Positions 1-8,194 are shown, numbered from the stretch's first letter. The stretch is 13,848 nucleotides of DNA from Rugosibacter sp. (GCA_030652715.1 JAUSQB010000121.1:1-13848), one strand, 5' to 3'. Numbers and translations: made by a program. The notes: generated by a model not told the origin, from the sequence alone.

Positions 1-1228
1 GGCCGGTGCCGACCATGATCGCCGTCGGCGTCGCCAGCCCCAGAGCGCAGGGACAGGCGATCACCAGCACGGCGACGGCATTCACCAGCGCCTGGGTGAA
101 ATCCCCCGCCAGCAGCCACCAGCCCACAAATGTGAGCGCAGCAATCACGACCACCACCGGCACGAAAATCGCGGCCACCTGGTCGACCAGCCGTTGCACC
201 GGCGCCTTCGAGCCTTGCGCCTCTTCCACCAAGCGGATGATCGAGGCCAGCAGCGTGTGGCTGCCGACACCCGTGGCACGCACCCGCAGCAGGCCATCAC
301 CATTCGTCGTTGCGGCAAACACCCTGTCGCCGGGACGCTTTACCACCGGCAGGCTCTCGCCGGTGAGCATCGCTTCATTCACCGTCGATGCGCCTTCAAG
401 GACCTCGCCATCGACCGGCGCCGCCTCGCCGCTCCTGACAATGAACACGTCGCCCGGAATCAGGCTGGCGACTGGCACGTCGAGCAGTTCGCCACCGCGC
501 TCGATGCGTGCGGTCTGTGGCTGGAGTCTGGCCAGGGCTTCAATCGATTCTGAAGTCTTCGCCTTGGCTCGCGCCTCCAGAATCTTGCCCAGCAATACCA
601 GTGTGATGACGGTAGCTGAGGCTTCGAAATACACATGCTGAGGCAGGTTCAGCAGCGTGACAGTTGCCGAATACGTCCACGCCATCGTGGTGCCGAGGGC
701 TACCAGCACATCCATGTTGCCCGCACCACCTCGCAGGGAATGAAAGCCGCCGACATAAAAGCGCCAGCCGATCCAGAACTGTACGGGCGTGGCGAGCAGC
801 AGTTGCAGCCAGCGCGGCAAGAAGTCATGGTGTACAGGCATGTCGCCGCTGAACATGAGCGGCATCTGCGCAACAAGCGGTGCTGTGAGTACCAGCGCAA
901 TCCAAAAGTGGCGGACGTCCTCGGAAAAGCGGGCAAGTTTTTCTTGTTGTTCTGCCCCGCGAGTCGCCGCGCTGGAGATGGCGGCAATGTATCCTGTTTT
1001 GGTGATTGTATCGACAATTTTGTCAATAGTTACATCGTTTGCCACATAGCGTACATACGCGCGCTCTGCGGCGAAATTCACTGCTGCCTCAACGCCCGGC
1101 ACCTTGTTCAGCTGGCGTTCGATGCGTGCTGCACAGGCCGCGCATGTCATGCCGCCTAACGCGAGCTCCACTGAGGTAGTTGCGGAGGTCGCTGCACATG
1201 CGGATAAATCAGTGGCGGCTGCTGTCAT
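1..1228 (-). CDS. copA: Copper-exporting P1B-type ATPase CopA, N-terminal part (cut by window edge)
   Basis: Inner-membrane pump that uses ATP to export Cu(I) from the cytoplasm. The 409 codons present read without interruption. A heavy-metal-associated domain (about residues 20-84) carries the Cu ligand motif GMTCAAC (26-32, Cys29 and Cys32). Hydrophobic segments follow near 108-126, 141-158, 172-193 and 201-216. The actuator domain has the TGES loop at 289-292. Two more membrane segments lie near 353-374 and 380-398, the second with the intramembrane CPC metal site (Cys392 and Cys394) in [10 protein letters not shown]. The phosphorylation DKTG motif and the ATP-binding domain lie beyond the window. 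There is a single N-terminal metal-binding domain. The start is the first ATG before that domain; no strong Shine-Dalgarno sequence is visible. The gene is divergent from the USP gene. The CPC and GMTCxxC motifs favour copper (or silver) over zinc or cadmium. A FixI/CcoI-type oxidase-assembly copper pump is a less likely alternative. Confidence 0.95.
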   Translation of the reverse strand, partial: MTAAATDLSACAATSATTSVELALGGMTCAACAARIERQLNKVPGVEAAVNFAAERAYVRYVANDVTIDKIVDTITKTGYIAAISSAATRGAEQQEKLARFSEDVRHFWIALVLTAPLVAQMPLMFSGDMPVHHDFLPRWLQLLLATPVQFWIGWRFYVGGFHSLRGGAGNMDVLVALGTTMAWTYSATVTLLNLPQHVYFEASATVITLVLLGKILEARAKAKTSESIEALARLQPQTARIERGGELLDVPVASLIPGDVFIVRSGEAAPVDGEVLEGASTVNEAMLTGESLPVVKRPGDRVFAATTNGDGLLRVRATGVGSHTLLASIIRLVEEAQGSKAPVQRLVDQVAAIFVPVVVVIAALTFVGWWLLAGDFTQALVNAVAVLVIACPCALGLATPTAIMVGTG

Positions 1229-1299
1229 GCAGTGTTCTCATCAGGGAATGGCAAATTGAGATTATCCAGCTGGCAGGGAGGGTGCGAGTTTGGTGAAGA

Positions 1300-1313
1300 T
1301 TGATATGAGTCAA
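1300..1313 (+). promoter_or_regulatory. FNR/ANR-type box upstream of the USP gene
   Basis: The sequence TTGAT-ATGA-GTCAA matches the FNR/ANR consensus TTGAT-N4-ATCAA at 9 of 10 defined bases. Its centre is 1306.5. A -10-like hexamer TAGACT lies at 1335-1340. If transcription starts at 1348, the box centre falls at -41.5, the class II activation position for FNR-family regulators. No good -35 hexamer competes, as expected of such promoters. FNR/ANR control of USP genes is known in Pseudomonas and Escherichia; control here is inferred. The box lies 72 bp from the divergent copA start and could also affect that gene. Confidence 0.6.
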
Positions 1314-1386
1314 CGTATCCTGGGCGGGTTACGCTAGACTAATGAAAGAAACGAAACGGATGCATCATTAAAGCGCATTATCATCT

Positions 1387-1393
1387 AGGGAGG
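1387..1393 (+). promoter_or_regulatory. Ribosome binding site of the USP gene
   Basis: AGGGAGG, a near-consensus Shine-Dalgarno sequence, lies 8 nt before the ATG at 1402 and fixes the start of the universal stress protein. Confidence 0.7.
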
Positions 1394-1401
1394 GCGTTAT
1401 C

Positions 1402-1845
1402 ATGTTCCAACATCTTCTTGTACCTGTCGATGGTTCACAACTTTCGGTCAACGCGGCAGACCGTGCGATTGTTTTCGCCAAGGAAGCAGGGGCGAAAGTT
1501 ACTTTTTTCTTTGCCAAACCAGAGTATCCGATGGCTTTTTATGGCGAAGGCGCGCTGATCGACCCGACAACACCCGAGCGATTTGCCGAAATGGCTGAAG
1601 AACAAGCGCGCGAGATTTTGAGTGAAGCCCAAGCCAAAGCCGTAGCGCAGGGAGTCGGATGCGCATCGCTGAGCCTGACGTACAGCGCACCGTGGGAAGG
1701 CATCATCGCGGCGGCTCAGCAAGCGGGTGTGGACCTGATTTTCATGGCCTCACACGGACGTCGTGGTATCAGCGGGTTATTGCTTGGCTCCGAAACCCAG
1801 AAAGTCCTCACGCACTCGAAAATTCCGGTGCTGGTTTATCGGTAG
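1402..1845 (+). CDS. Universal stress protein, UspA family, ATP-binding type
   Basis: Small cytoplasmic single-domain USP of 147 residues, the usual length. The N-terminal strand HLLVPVDGS (4-12) carries the conserved Asp10 that contacts adenine in nucleotide-binding members. The C-terminal nucleotide loop reads ASHG-(x9)-GSE (116-131), matching the G-x2-G-x9-G-S/T signature of ATP-binding USPs such as MJ0577, except that the first Gly is Ala116. The protein ends in the typical strand IPVLVY. Family members aid survival under starvation, oxidative or oxygen-limitation stress, often as dimers. The exact role here is unknown. The gene is monocistronic, divergent from copA and convergent with the tRNA gene. 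The FNR-type box upstream suggests induction at low oxygen. Confidence 0.92.
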   Translation: MFQHLLVPVDGSQLSVNAADRAIVFAKEAGAKVTFFFAKPEYPMAFYGEGALIDPTTPERFAEMAEEQAREILSEAQAKAVAQGVGCASLSLTYSAPWEGIIAAAQQAGVDLIFMASHGRRGISGLLLGSETQKVLTHSKIPVLVYR

Positions 1846-1856
1846 TCTTGTCGGTA

Positions 1857-1870
1857 GCCTGAGGGCAGGC
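1857..1870. terminator. Small hairpin between USP and the convergent tRNA gene (weak)
   Basis: Five-base-pair stem GCCTG/CAGGC with a 4-nt loop, 11 bp after the USP stop codon and 21 bp beyond the 3' end of the oppositely read tRNA. It could serve either gene, but neither strand shows a T run after it, so it is only a weak terminator candidate. Confidence 0.25.
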
Positions 1871-1891
1871 AACCCGCAAGCAATTCAAATT

Positions 1892-1967
<76 letters not shown>

Positions 1968-1976
1968 GAACTGCGA

Positions 1977-2006
1977 ATTATACCGTTCGTGAGAGACAGT
2001 TGGCAA
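1977..2006 (-). promoter_or_regulatory. Sigma-70 promoter of tRNA-Thr
   Basis: On the minus strand a perfect -10 hexamer TATAAT (1977-1982) follows a -35 hexamer TTGCCA (2001-2006, 5 of 6 matches to TTGACA) with an 18-bp spacer. The predicted start is about 1970, only a few bases before the mature tRNA 5' end at 1967. The tRNA is therefore probably transcribed independently of the pilus operon. Confidence 0.75.
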
Positions 2007-2019
2007 TGTTGCGTGTTAC

Positions 2020-2061
2020 CCGTGTTGCCAGCATCGATAAAAGTCGGTGCTGGCAACACGG
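2020..2061 (-). terminator. Long perfect hairpin after pilY1 (terminator or 3' end stabiliser)
   Basis: Two 14-bp arms, CCGTGTTGCCAGCA (2020-2033) and its exact reverse complement (2048-2061), surround 14 nt. The hairpin begins 4 bp after the pilY1 stop codon. If read as plus-strand RNA, the inner bases extend the stem by 5 pairs including two G-U pairs, leaving an AAAA loop; on the minus strand those two positions are mismatches. There is no T tract after the stem on the minus strand, so it is not a textbook intrinsic terminator. Its position fits the end of the pilus operon, insulating the tRNA gene. Confidence 0.55.
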
Positions 2062-2065
2062 CGTT

Positions 2066-5000
2066 TCAATCTGCACCATACGACCAGTACAATCGGCTGC
2101 GAATACCCTTGATGTTAAGTATGTTGCGCTGCCCGGCGATGGAAGATGCCGAAGTCAAGGCGTCGCCGCCGCTACCGATGATGAAGCGGTAAGGCGTATC
2201 GCCAATTGAGACCACGCCTGCTGTCACGGTAGGCGGCAAGCCACCGCCGGCGAACTGGGTGGCGTAATCCGCGCTGGTATATGTTGCCGTGCCGTTGTCG
2301 TCAACCGATGCATCGCGGTTGATGGCAGGCAGGCCGGTGAAAGGATCGACCGCATAACCCAGCGCCTCGCCGAGATTGGTGCAGATGCCTTTGCTTGGAT
2401 CAGGTGCCACCGGTGTGTTGGTGGCGAAGAACGCGACGCCACCAATCACACGCGCCTGGTTGACTGTTTTTTCCTCGCCAGGCGTGCCGATGGCGGTCGG
2501 ATCATTCTTCAGCCGGATATTCCAGCCTTTATAACTGCTGTCAAGGCTGAAGGATGCGAGGTTGTTACTATCGGCATTCACTTCCAGTAAATCGGCCATA
2601 ACAATGGGTGAGGCATTCACTGTGGCTTCATCGACGCCAACCTGCACCGTATCAATGATGCCGAAGAGACGATCTGTCACGGGGGTGCCGTAATAGGCAT
2701 CGCTGTAGTAAGCGGGACATGCCAACGCATTGGGTGTGCCATTGGGTTTCTTGTTTGCCAAGGGTTTTTCGCGATCCCCGCTGCCAATCAATATACTGGT
2801 CTTGAGCACGCCATCGTCGCGGAAAGGTACGACTTCCGGTGCAAAAAGAAATTTCCGCGCATCCGCCCCGCCATCATTCGCGATATCACCCACTGTGGCG
2901 ATGCGATAGGTTTTCCAGTAATCGGCCGTACCAATTTCGGCGGTTTGCACGGCATCAAAGCGGAAGATGTTGCCACCTGTATCGGCGGCATAGACGCGAT
3001 CGACAAAACCATCGCCATTGGTATCCAGCGGGGTAACATCGGCGGCAAAGCTGTAACCCTGTACGCCTTCCGGGGGGGATAGCAGGCTGATTTTTGCGCC
3101 GGTCGCAGCATCCACCACGAAAACCCCACGCCCCATGGCAACCGTGCGTGCGCTGCCTGTGGGTTTATCTTCCTGGGTTGCATCGTAACCGGCACCGAAG
3201 ACCAGCGCCTGTTGCGTCTGTGTGGTGCCATCAATGACACTTTTCCCCTTCAGCTTGACAATCTTCGGCTCGGACCAAGTCTGCCCGAGCTCGGAGAATC
3301 CTGCCATGGTATTGCTGATACGCCACATCAGCGCAGGGTTATCCGGGTTGGTGACATCAAACGCATACAGCGCCCGCCCGCCGCGCCGCATGGCGGCATA
3401 GAGCCAGGTCTTGCTGGGTGGAGTGGATGCGGTGCCGTCTGCGGTTTGATAGGCCGTTAGCGGGCCATCCCAGAAATAACCGCGTTGGGTCGGTGCAGGG
3501 CTGATGCCGCACGCCAGGTTGGGGTAGCGTACGACCTCATTATTGCCGTAAAGCCGTGCGAGTTTGCCGTAATTCATGAATTCCTGTGCGACGAAAGCCC
3601 ACTTTTCTTCCCCATCCGTATCTGCAATGCCGCCCTTGATGGCGCGCAGGAGTCCGTCGTTGGAACCGTAAAAACCGACAATGCCTATGCTGGCGCCATA
3701 GTTCACCACGACCGGACGGGAGTGCAGCACATCGCCGTGAATGCTGGCGCGCACATCGGTGAGCGAGGCATTCAGATTTTCGTCTTCCCACAGATCCTTG
3801 CCGCGCGTCCAGTTGATCAAGTTGGTTGTAGTCGGGCCGCTGCCAGTGCCGGACAAGGCAGCGGTGATGGTGCCGGTGGCTGGTGTTGCCGGGCCAAGCG
3901 TTATCGGTCCGAATTGGAAAGTGAGACCGCTTACGGCGCTGACGCTCCAGTTGCCGTCATACCCCCCGATGCCGGAAATAATGACCGTATCGCCATTGGC
4001 GAGACTGCTCAGGTTGTTGCTCGTGCGGGTAGCTGTCGCCGTTGTGCTGCCCACGCTACGCGTAACCGTAATGGGGTCAGATGCTGCACCGGCAGCGGCA
4101 ATCGTGGCGCCCGTGCAAGGGTTGCAGCCAGCATAGGTTCGGTAAGCAAAGGTCAGGGTCTTGACGCTGCTGTTCACTACCGACCAGGTTCCGTTGTAAT
4201 TTGCATCGCTTGAATTGGTGATGGCTACCACGGTTCCCGCAGTAGCATTCTTGAGGGCGCCAGGCAGATTACTGCTCGAAGTTACCGTGAATCGGTTGTT
4301 TACAGCATCATAGCTGCCGGTCAGTCCGGTTGCCGTTGTCCCGCCGCCAACCGCCTGTATTCCTGTCGCGTTTCCCGGAGCGGTCGGCAAGGTGGTCGAA
4401 AATGCGTAGCTGGTGCCAGGGGATGTATTGGTTCTTACCCGGCTGCCGTCGATATAGGGCAAGCCCGTACCTGCAATGCTCGCAGTGGTGCCGATAATCG
4501 ATGCGGTGACAGTGACGGTGGCAGTAACCGCTGCACCGGGCGTTCCCGAGGACAGGGTGACAGAGCTAATGTCAACTGGAGTTCCGGCCAGAGTTGCCGT
4601 GCCCGAGATGCCTGACATCGGCGTTTCCGCCAGCGTATAAGTGAAGGCCGTGGTTGAGCCGCCGGTCGTCACGGTTTGGGTTCCGTTATAAGCCGTCGGC
4701 GTAGCACCGGAGATGACTACGGCATTGCCATCGACAAACCCGTGCGTGCCGCTGGTAACTGTCGCAGTGACGGTGTTGCCAGCGCGTGCCAGCGTTACCG
4801 ATACCGAACCGCTGGGGGCGGCAAGTGCGCTGGTCACTTCGGCATTTGCCGTTGACACCACATTGTTCGACAGGGTCTTTTGTACGGTAGTGGCGGTGGA
4901 GGCAAGGCAGGTACCAAGGCAGGTATATACCTTGCGGCCATCGGGGTTGGGCGAAGTGGCGGTTTCGCCCCAGTGCGTACGCAAGCGTTGCGCTACGGCA

Positions 5001-6511
5001 CCCCGCTCGACCGCTGGACCATCCGGCGAATCGCTTATGCTACCGTTTACCGTCGGCATGAAAGTCCAGAAAGACGATGGTGTGGTCCAGTGACTGACGG
5101 CGGAAATATCAATGAATCCGGTATTGCCTTCTTCGTCGATCGCGCGATAGCCGTTTTTGTCCGCGAGATATAGCTTGATGTCGATCTTGCCTTCTGCATC
5201 GCTGCCGCAATCTGGTGCGGCGACATCGTCGGCAACTCGTTCATCGGTTGCCGAGAATGTTCCAGTCAGTGGCACAACGCGCGTAAAATCGATCCTCACT
5301 TTGTCGTTGCGGTCGGCATCGCAGTAGCGACCGAACTTGTATTCCTTGAGATTGCCGAACCAGCGCGGACGAGCGCTTGAGTCGGGACGAAAGACGCCGA
5401 GGTAGACCTGGTTCTCATAGGTGCCTTGCGTATTGACCGAAATTGGTAATGTGGCGGAAGCGAATACGCTGTTTACTGCCTGTATCTCGGCAAAGATCAG
5501 GGACAATGCACTTTTGATAGAGTCTTTGCTGGTGGAGCGGAAATATTTTCCGCCGCCGGCATTGGCCATGCTCTTGAGCAGCGTGGCCTGCGAGGCTTCG
5601 CATGCATCCTTGCAGACATCTACGGTGTAGGTGGCAATCCTGTTCCTGATCTTGACACCGGGGTTTTTGGGGTCGTCGACGACCGAGGGAATACCGGACT
5701 TGTACATGAAGCGCGCCCATTCGTCGGCATAAGGGTTCTTGGGCGAAATGCTGACAATTTGACTGGTATCCGGCGTCACACCGACAAGACTGCCAGCTGC
5801 CGTCAGTTCCTCTGCCGAACCAATATTGGATGGAAAACCGTTGCCGATAAATATGATGAAATTCTTGGCGCATCCTTCGGCTACGCTTTCTGGCGGTCTG
5901 TAAATCGTTGCTGTGGCACTGGCCAGCGAAAAGTCTTCCAGTCCGGCACTCGTCGAAGGCTGCGCTGCCGTATTGTTGAGATTGCCGTTGTAATCGCGGC
6001 GATCCTGGCTGCTGCCATTGCCGTCTTTCCATTTTTCTTTCCCGGCGAAATAGCGGAAGGCCGAGTTCATGAGGTTGTCATAATTGGTATTGGATGACAC
6101 TTCGTCGGCATCGCTGCCACTTGTTGCATTTGCCGCCATGTAATCGAGAATCTGCTTGAATACGGGCCGGTTGGTATTATCCATTTCCCGGATCGATGAG
6201 CGCACCAGTCCGCCGCCATCGCGACCGAAGATCATCAGGCCGACATTGATATTGTCCGAAAGCGTATTGGCAATTTCCGATAATGCTTGCAGCTCGGCTT
6301 GCCCCTGGGTTGCCCCGTCTGTCCAGTGCTGCGCTTGTGCTGCCCAATTAGTGGAGTTGTCGAGCACGATCAGCACATTGGCGGCCGCCCCCGTGGCTTG
6401 TTCACCGCCAACATAGAGGTCGATATCGTCGGCATGCAGTGAGGGAGACATGAGTGCGCCAGCCAGCAGGGCCAGCGTCAGGATTTTGCGAAATTTAAAT
6501 TTGCTTTGCAT
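2066..6511 (-). CDS. pilY1: PilY1-type type IV pilus tip adhesin/assembly protein with Ig-like repeat insertion
   Basis: Exported tip protein of the type IV pilus that acts in pilus biogenesis, adhesion and surface sensing. A Sec signal peptide (residues 1-27, cleavage after SLHA) leads into a VWA-like domain (about 45-360) starting LIVLDNSTN. Its MIDAS is atypical: DNSTN replaces DxSxS, and IGNGFP stands where TDG is usual. The C-terminal PilY1 beta-propeller starts near residue 895 (SIHGDVLHSRPVV, then GSNDGLLRAI). It keeps the calcium loop DTNGDGFVDR (Asp1163, Asn1165, Asp1167, Asp1171). Between the two lies a repeat-rich insertion (described separately). That explains 1481 residues against roughly 1160 in P. 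aeruginosa. The ATG at 6511 was chosen over the one at 6532, which overlaps the pilX stop as ATGA. The later start has GAGGAG and AAGAGA upstream and gives a standard signal peptide; the earlier start would add 7 residues. Last gene of the operon. Confidence 0.93.
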   Translation of the reverse strand: MQSKFKFRKILTLALLAGALMSPSLHADDIDLYVGGEQATGAAANVLIVLDNSTNWAAQAQHWTDGATQGQAELQALSEIANTLSDNINVGLMIFGRDGGGLVRSSIREMDNTNRPVFKQILDYMAANATSGSDADEVSSNTNYDNLMNSAFRYFAGKEKWKDGNGSSQDRRDYNGNLNNTAAQPSTSAGLEDFSLASATATIYRPPESVAEGCAKNFIIFIGNGFPSNIGSAEELTAAGSLVGVTPDTSQIVSISPKNPYADEWARFMYKSGIPSVVDDPKNPGVKIRNRIATYTVDVCKDACEASQATLLKSMANAGGGKYFRSTSKDSIKSALSLIFAEIQAVNSVFASATLPISVNTQGTYENQVYLGVFRPDSSARPRWFGNLKEYKFGRYCDADRNDKVRIDFTRVVPLTGTFSATDERVADDVAAPDCGSDAEGKIDIKLYLADKNGYRAIDEEGNTGFIDISAVSHWTTPSSFWTFMPTVNGSISDSPDGPAVERGAVAQRLRTHWGETATSPNPDGRKVYTCLGTCLASTATTVQKTLSNNVVSTANAEVTSALAAPSGSVSVTLARAGNTVTATVTSGTHGFVDGNAVVISGATPTAYNGTQTVTTGGSTTAFTYTLAETPMSGISGTATLAGTPVDISSVTLSSGTPGAAVTATVTVTASIIGTTASIAGTGLPYIDGSRVRTNTSPGTSYAFSTTLPTAPGNATGIQAVGGGTTATGLTGSYDAVNNRFTVTSSSNLPGALKNATAGTVVAITNSSDANYNGTWSVVNSSVKTLTFAYRTYAGCNPCTGATIAAAGAASDPITVTRSVGSTTATATRTSNNLSSLANGDTVIISGIGGYDGNWSVSAVSGLTFQFGPITLGPATPATGTITAALSGTGSGPTTTNLINWTRGKDLWEDENLNASLTDVRASIHGDVLHSRPVVVNYGASIGIVGFYGSNDGLLRAIKGGIADTDGEEKWAFVAQEFMNYGKLARLYGNNEVVRYPNLACGISPAPTQRGYFWDGPLTAYQTADGTASTPPSKTWLYAAMRRGGRALYAFDVTNPDNPALMWRISNTMAGFSELGQTWSEPKIVKLKGKSVIDGTTQTQQALVFGAGYDATQEDKPTGSARTVAMGRGVFVVDAATGAKISLLSPPEGVQGYSFAADVTPLDTNGDGFVDRVYAADTGGNIFRFDAVQTAEIGTADYWKTYRIATVGDIANDGGADARKFLFAPEVVPFRDDGVLKTSILIGSGDREKPLANKKPNGTPNALACPAYYSDAYYGTPVTDRLFGIIDTVQVGVDEATVNASPIVMADLLEVNADSNNLASFSLDSSYKGWNIRLKNDPTAIGTPGEEKTVNQARVIGGVAFFATNTPVAPDPSKGICTNLGEALGYAVDPFTGLPAINRDASVDDNGTATYTSADYATQFAGGGLPPTVTAGVVSIGDTPYRFIIGSGGDALTSASSIAGQRNILNIKGIRSRLYWSYGAD
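3843..4806 (-). repeat. Tandem Ig-like repeat units inside pilY1
   Basis: Four diverged units of roughly 75-85 residues (about residues 568-644, 645-730, 729-811 and 812-890 of PilY1), rich in Thr, Ser, Gly and Ala. They share a pattern: a strand rich in TVTATVTS, then a G(D/N)xVxISG-like turn, then (A/N)YNGTxxVxxxxxxTFxY, closed by a small-residue TGTxTxAG stretch. The best examples are AYNGTQTVTTGG in the first unit, NYNGTWSVVNSS in the third and GYDGNWSVSAVSG in the fourth; the second is the most diverged. The pattern suggests short beta-sandwich spacers, as in adhesin stalks. CLGTC just before the block and CNPC in the third unit could form disulfides. Unit boundaries were set by eye. Confidence 0.6.
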
Positions 6512-6528
6512 GATGTTCTCTTTGCTCC

Positions 6529-7077
6529 TCATAGGTCCGGACAGCGATAACTTGTGTCGTTGGCGTAAACAGTTGCCGTGCTGTTGTCCATCTTGATGCC
6601 AGTCCCCTGGGTGATGGTGACATTGGCACCGAACCAGCCAGAGCTTGCATTTGCCTCAAGCTGCCAGACCGTATGCGCACAGGCGGAATAGGGATTGGAT
6701 ACCGTATCGATACATCTTCTGTCCTCGTCGATGGCAAGGTCAAGATCGATATTCTTGATGGGTGCCAGGCTGACAAGACAGGGGCGTGCAACCTGAATTT
6801 TGTAGTCCTTGCCACCTTCAGTGACAATCAGAGGGCTCCCCGGAGGGGTAGCAGTACCTGCAATGTTGTCGGTAAAGTTGCCGGAAAGAATCGAATCTAT
6901 CGTCCTCTGTGCGGCAGACATGGCCTCGCTGCGCACCTGTGAATTGGCCACGGCGCGCAAATTGACAGTGGACAGGCGGATGGCGGAAATGGCCAGCAAG
7001 GTCAGCACCACCAGCATGATCAGGCTGAGGATCAGAACCATGCCGCGCTGGTGGAAGTGCAGGGATGTTGTTGTCAT
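6529..7077 (-). CDS. pilX: Minor pilin PilX
   Basis: Inner-membrane prepilin of 182 residues that becomes part of the pilus priming/tip complex. A short leader ends in QRG (Gly12), then a hydrophobic helix MVLILSLIMLVVLTLLAIS serves as prepilin peptidase substrate and membrane anchor. Position 5 after cleavage is Leu, not the conserved Glu. This is a feature of PilX/GspK-like proteins thought to sit at the very tip, where no subunit above needs the Glu5 contact. The rest is a variable periplasmic head with four Cys. The start overlaps the pilW stop as ATGA, and its own stop forms ATGA with the upstream candidate start of pilY1, so translation is probably coupled. Confidence 0.88.
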   Translation of the reverse strand: MTTTSLHFHQRGMVLILSLIMLVVLTLLAISAIRLSTVNLRAVANSQVRSEAMSAAQRTIDSILSGNFTDNIAGTATPPGSPLIVTEGGKDYKIQVARPCLVSLAPIKNIDLDLAIDEDRRCIDTVSNPYSACAHTVWQLEANASSGWFGANVTITQGTGIKMDNSTATVYANDTSYRCPDL

Positions 7078-8189
7078 GGCTGCTCCCGCCGGGCCGACAT
7101 ATTGACGATCTTGATGGTTGAGGATGTTAGCCGACGGCGATAGTCGTCCTCTGCTGCTGCCAGGGTTGTGCTGCCCATGACAAAGGATTTGATATCCGTG
7201 TAGCTTCGTGTCGGTTGCAAATCGCGGGTAACGAGAAACATCTTGATGGCAACGACATCCTCCCAGCGGTCTTCTCCGTCGGCATCTTGCCGCATGCCTG
7301 CTACAGAATCGCCGATTGCCCCAGTGTAGGGGTTTGCGTTGGAAAGAATATAAGCGTCGGTTGCGCCATCATCGTTAGTATCGATACCCAGCTCAATATG
7401 CATATTCTCAACACCTGGCGCAACGGTGCGTGGATTATCCTCGCCCCATTCGCGCATCTTGAGCGTTGGAATACCGTCTCCCGCACCTGTGCAGTCATCG
7501 CAGTCTGCAATGAAATAGATGCGAGTGAGTAGTCTGTTTACCCGGGCGAGAGGCCCTGGTGTCGTGACCGAACAGCCTCGGATATGCATGGTGAAATCGC
7601 TGCTGGTTGCTGTTGCCATGGCGTGAAAAGGCTGTGTGTCGATGGGGTCCTTGCCGCAGGAAGAGACCTGAAGATAGGGCATGCTAGCAACATAGTCCGC
7701 GCTGCCGACCTCAATGGAATTCGTGCTGGCACGGCGGATGAGCAGAACATCCGTACCCGTCCTGTAATTATCCAGACAATCCGTCAGCGCCGATGGCAAG
7801 TTGCCGGTGTCATGGGCTTCGTAAACAAATATCGGGAAGGGCACCTGAACTGGCGATGCCGTTGGATTCCAGCCGGGGAGTGGATTGCTGACAGTAGCGT
7901 CGCACGGGTCGACATACGTCCAGTCAGCCGGAGCCGATCCGGTGTTTGGTGGGGAATAGCTGCCATAGTAGCCTGCGAGTCGAATATCTTCGGACAGCGT
8001 ATCAAGTGAATAGCGTGCCGTCTCGATTTTTTGTCCGTCGCGGTCAATTTTTTCACGCGTCTGGACCGACTGGGCAAAAATTGACGCCAATGCGGCCATC
8101 AGGATCATGCTGATGGCCAATGCCACCATGAGTTCTATCAGGGTAAATCCGCGCGGATGGGGGAGGGGCGAAAACCGATTTGACTTCAT
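7074..8189 (-). CDS. pilW: Minor pilin PilW
   Basis: Type IV pilus minor pilin of 371 residues. It has a class III prepilin signal with a 14-residue leader ending RG, then FTLIELMVALAISMIL with Glu at mature position 5. The region after the helix (RYSLDTLSEDIRLAGYYG, near 64-81) is the typical PilW signature. The C-terminal half is a large variable head, longer than the P. aeruginosa protein (about 274 residues). It contains paired Cys in DCDDC and other Cys likely to form disulfides. PilW is known to act with FimU, PilV, PilX and PilY1 at the pilus tip. The start lies 5 bp after the pilV stop, and AGGAG within the pilV end can serve as the ribosome binding site. Confidence 0.92.
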   Translation of the reverse strand: MKSNRFSPLPHPRGFTLIELMVALAISMILMAALASIFAQSVQTREKIDRDGQKIETARYSLDTLSEDIRLAGYYGSYSPPNTGSAPADWTYVDPCDATVSNPLPGWNPTASPVQVPFPIFVYEAHDTGNLPSALTDCLDNYRTGTDVLLIRRASTNSIEVGSADYVASMPYLQVSSCGKDPIDTQPFHAMATATSSDFTMHIRGCSVTTPGPLARVNRLLTRIYFIADCDDCTGAGDGIPTLKMREWGEDNPRTVAPGVENMHIELGIDTNDDGATDAYILSNANPYTGAIGDSVAGMRQDADGEDRWEDVVAIKMFLVTRDLQPTRSYTDIKSFVMGSTTLAAAEDDYRRRLTSSTIKIVNMSARREQP

Positions 8190-8194
8190 AGTGC

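Noticed and set aside
1229..1299. Possible CueR-type operator and promoter for copA.
   Set aside because: A GATAAT hexamer and a CCAGCTGG palindrome are visible on the minus strand. However, no -35 hexamer at 17-19 bp and no CueR-like inverted repeat with ACCTTCC-type arms were found.
1983..1991. CCGTTCGTG, 8 of 9 matches to the AlgR box on the plus strand.
   Set aside because: It is a single copy without a partner, lying in the spacer between the -35 and -10 of the tRNA-Thr promoter. It is most likely chance.
3485..4213. Plus-strand reading frame of 242 codons opposite pilY1.
   Set aside because: It is antisense to the repeat and propeller part of a well-supported gene, has no recognisable domain or ribosome binding site, and is explained by the GC-rich repeat composition.
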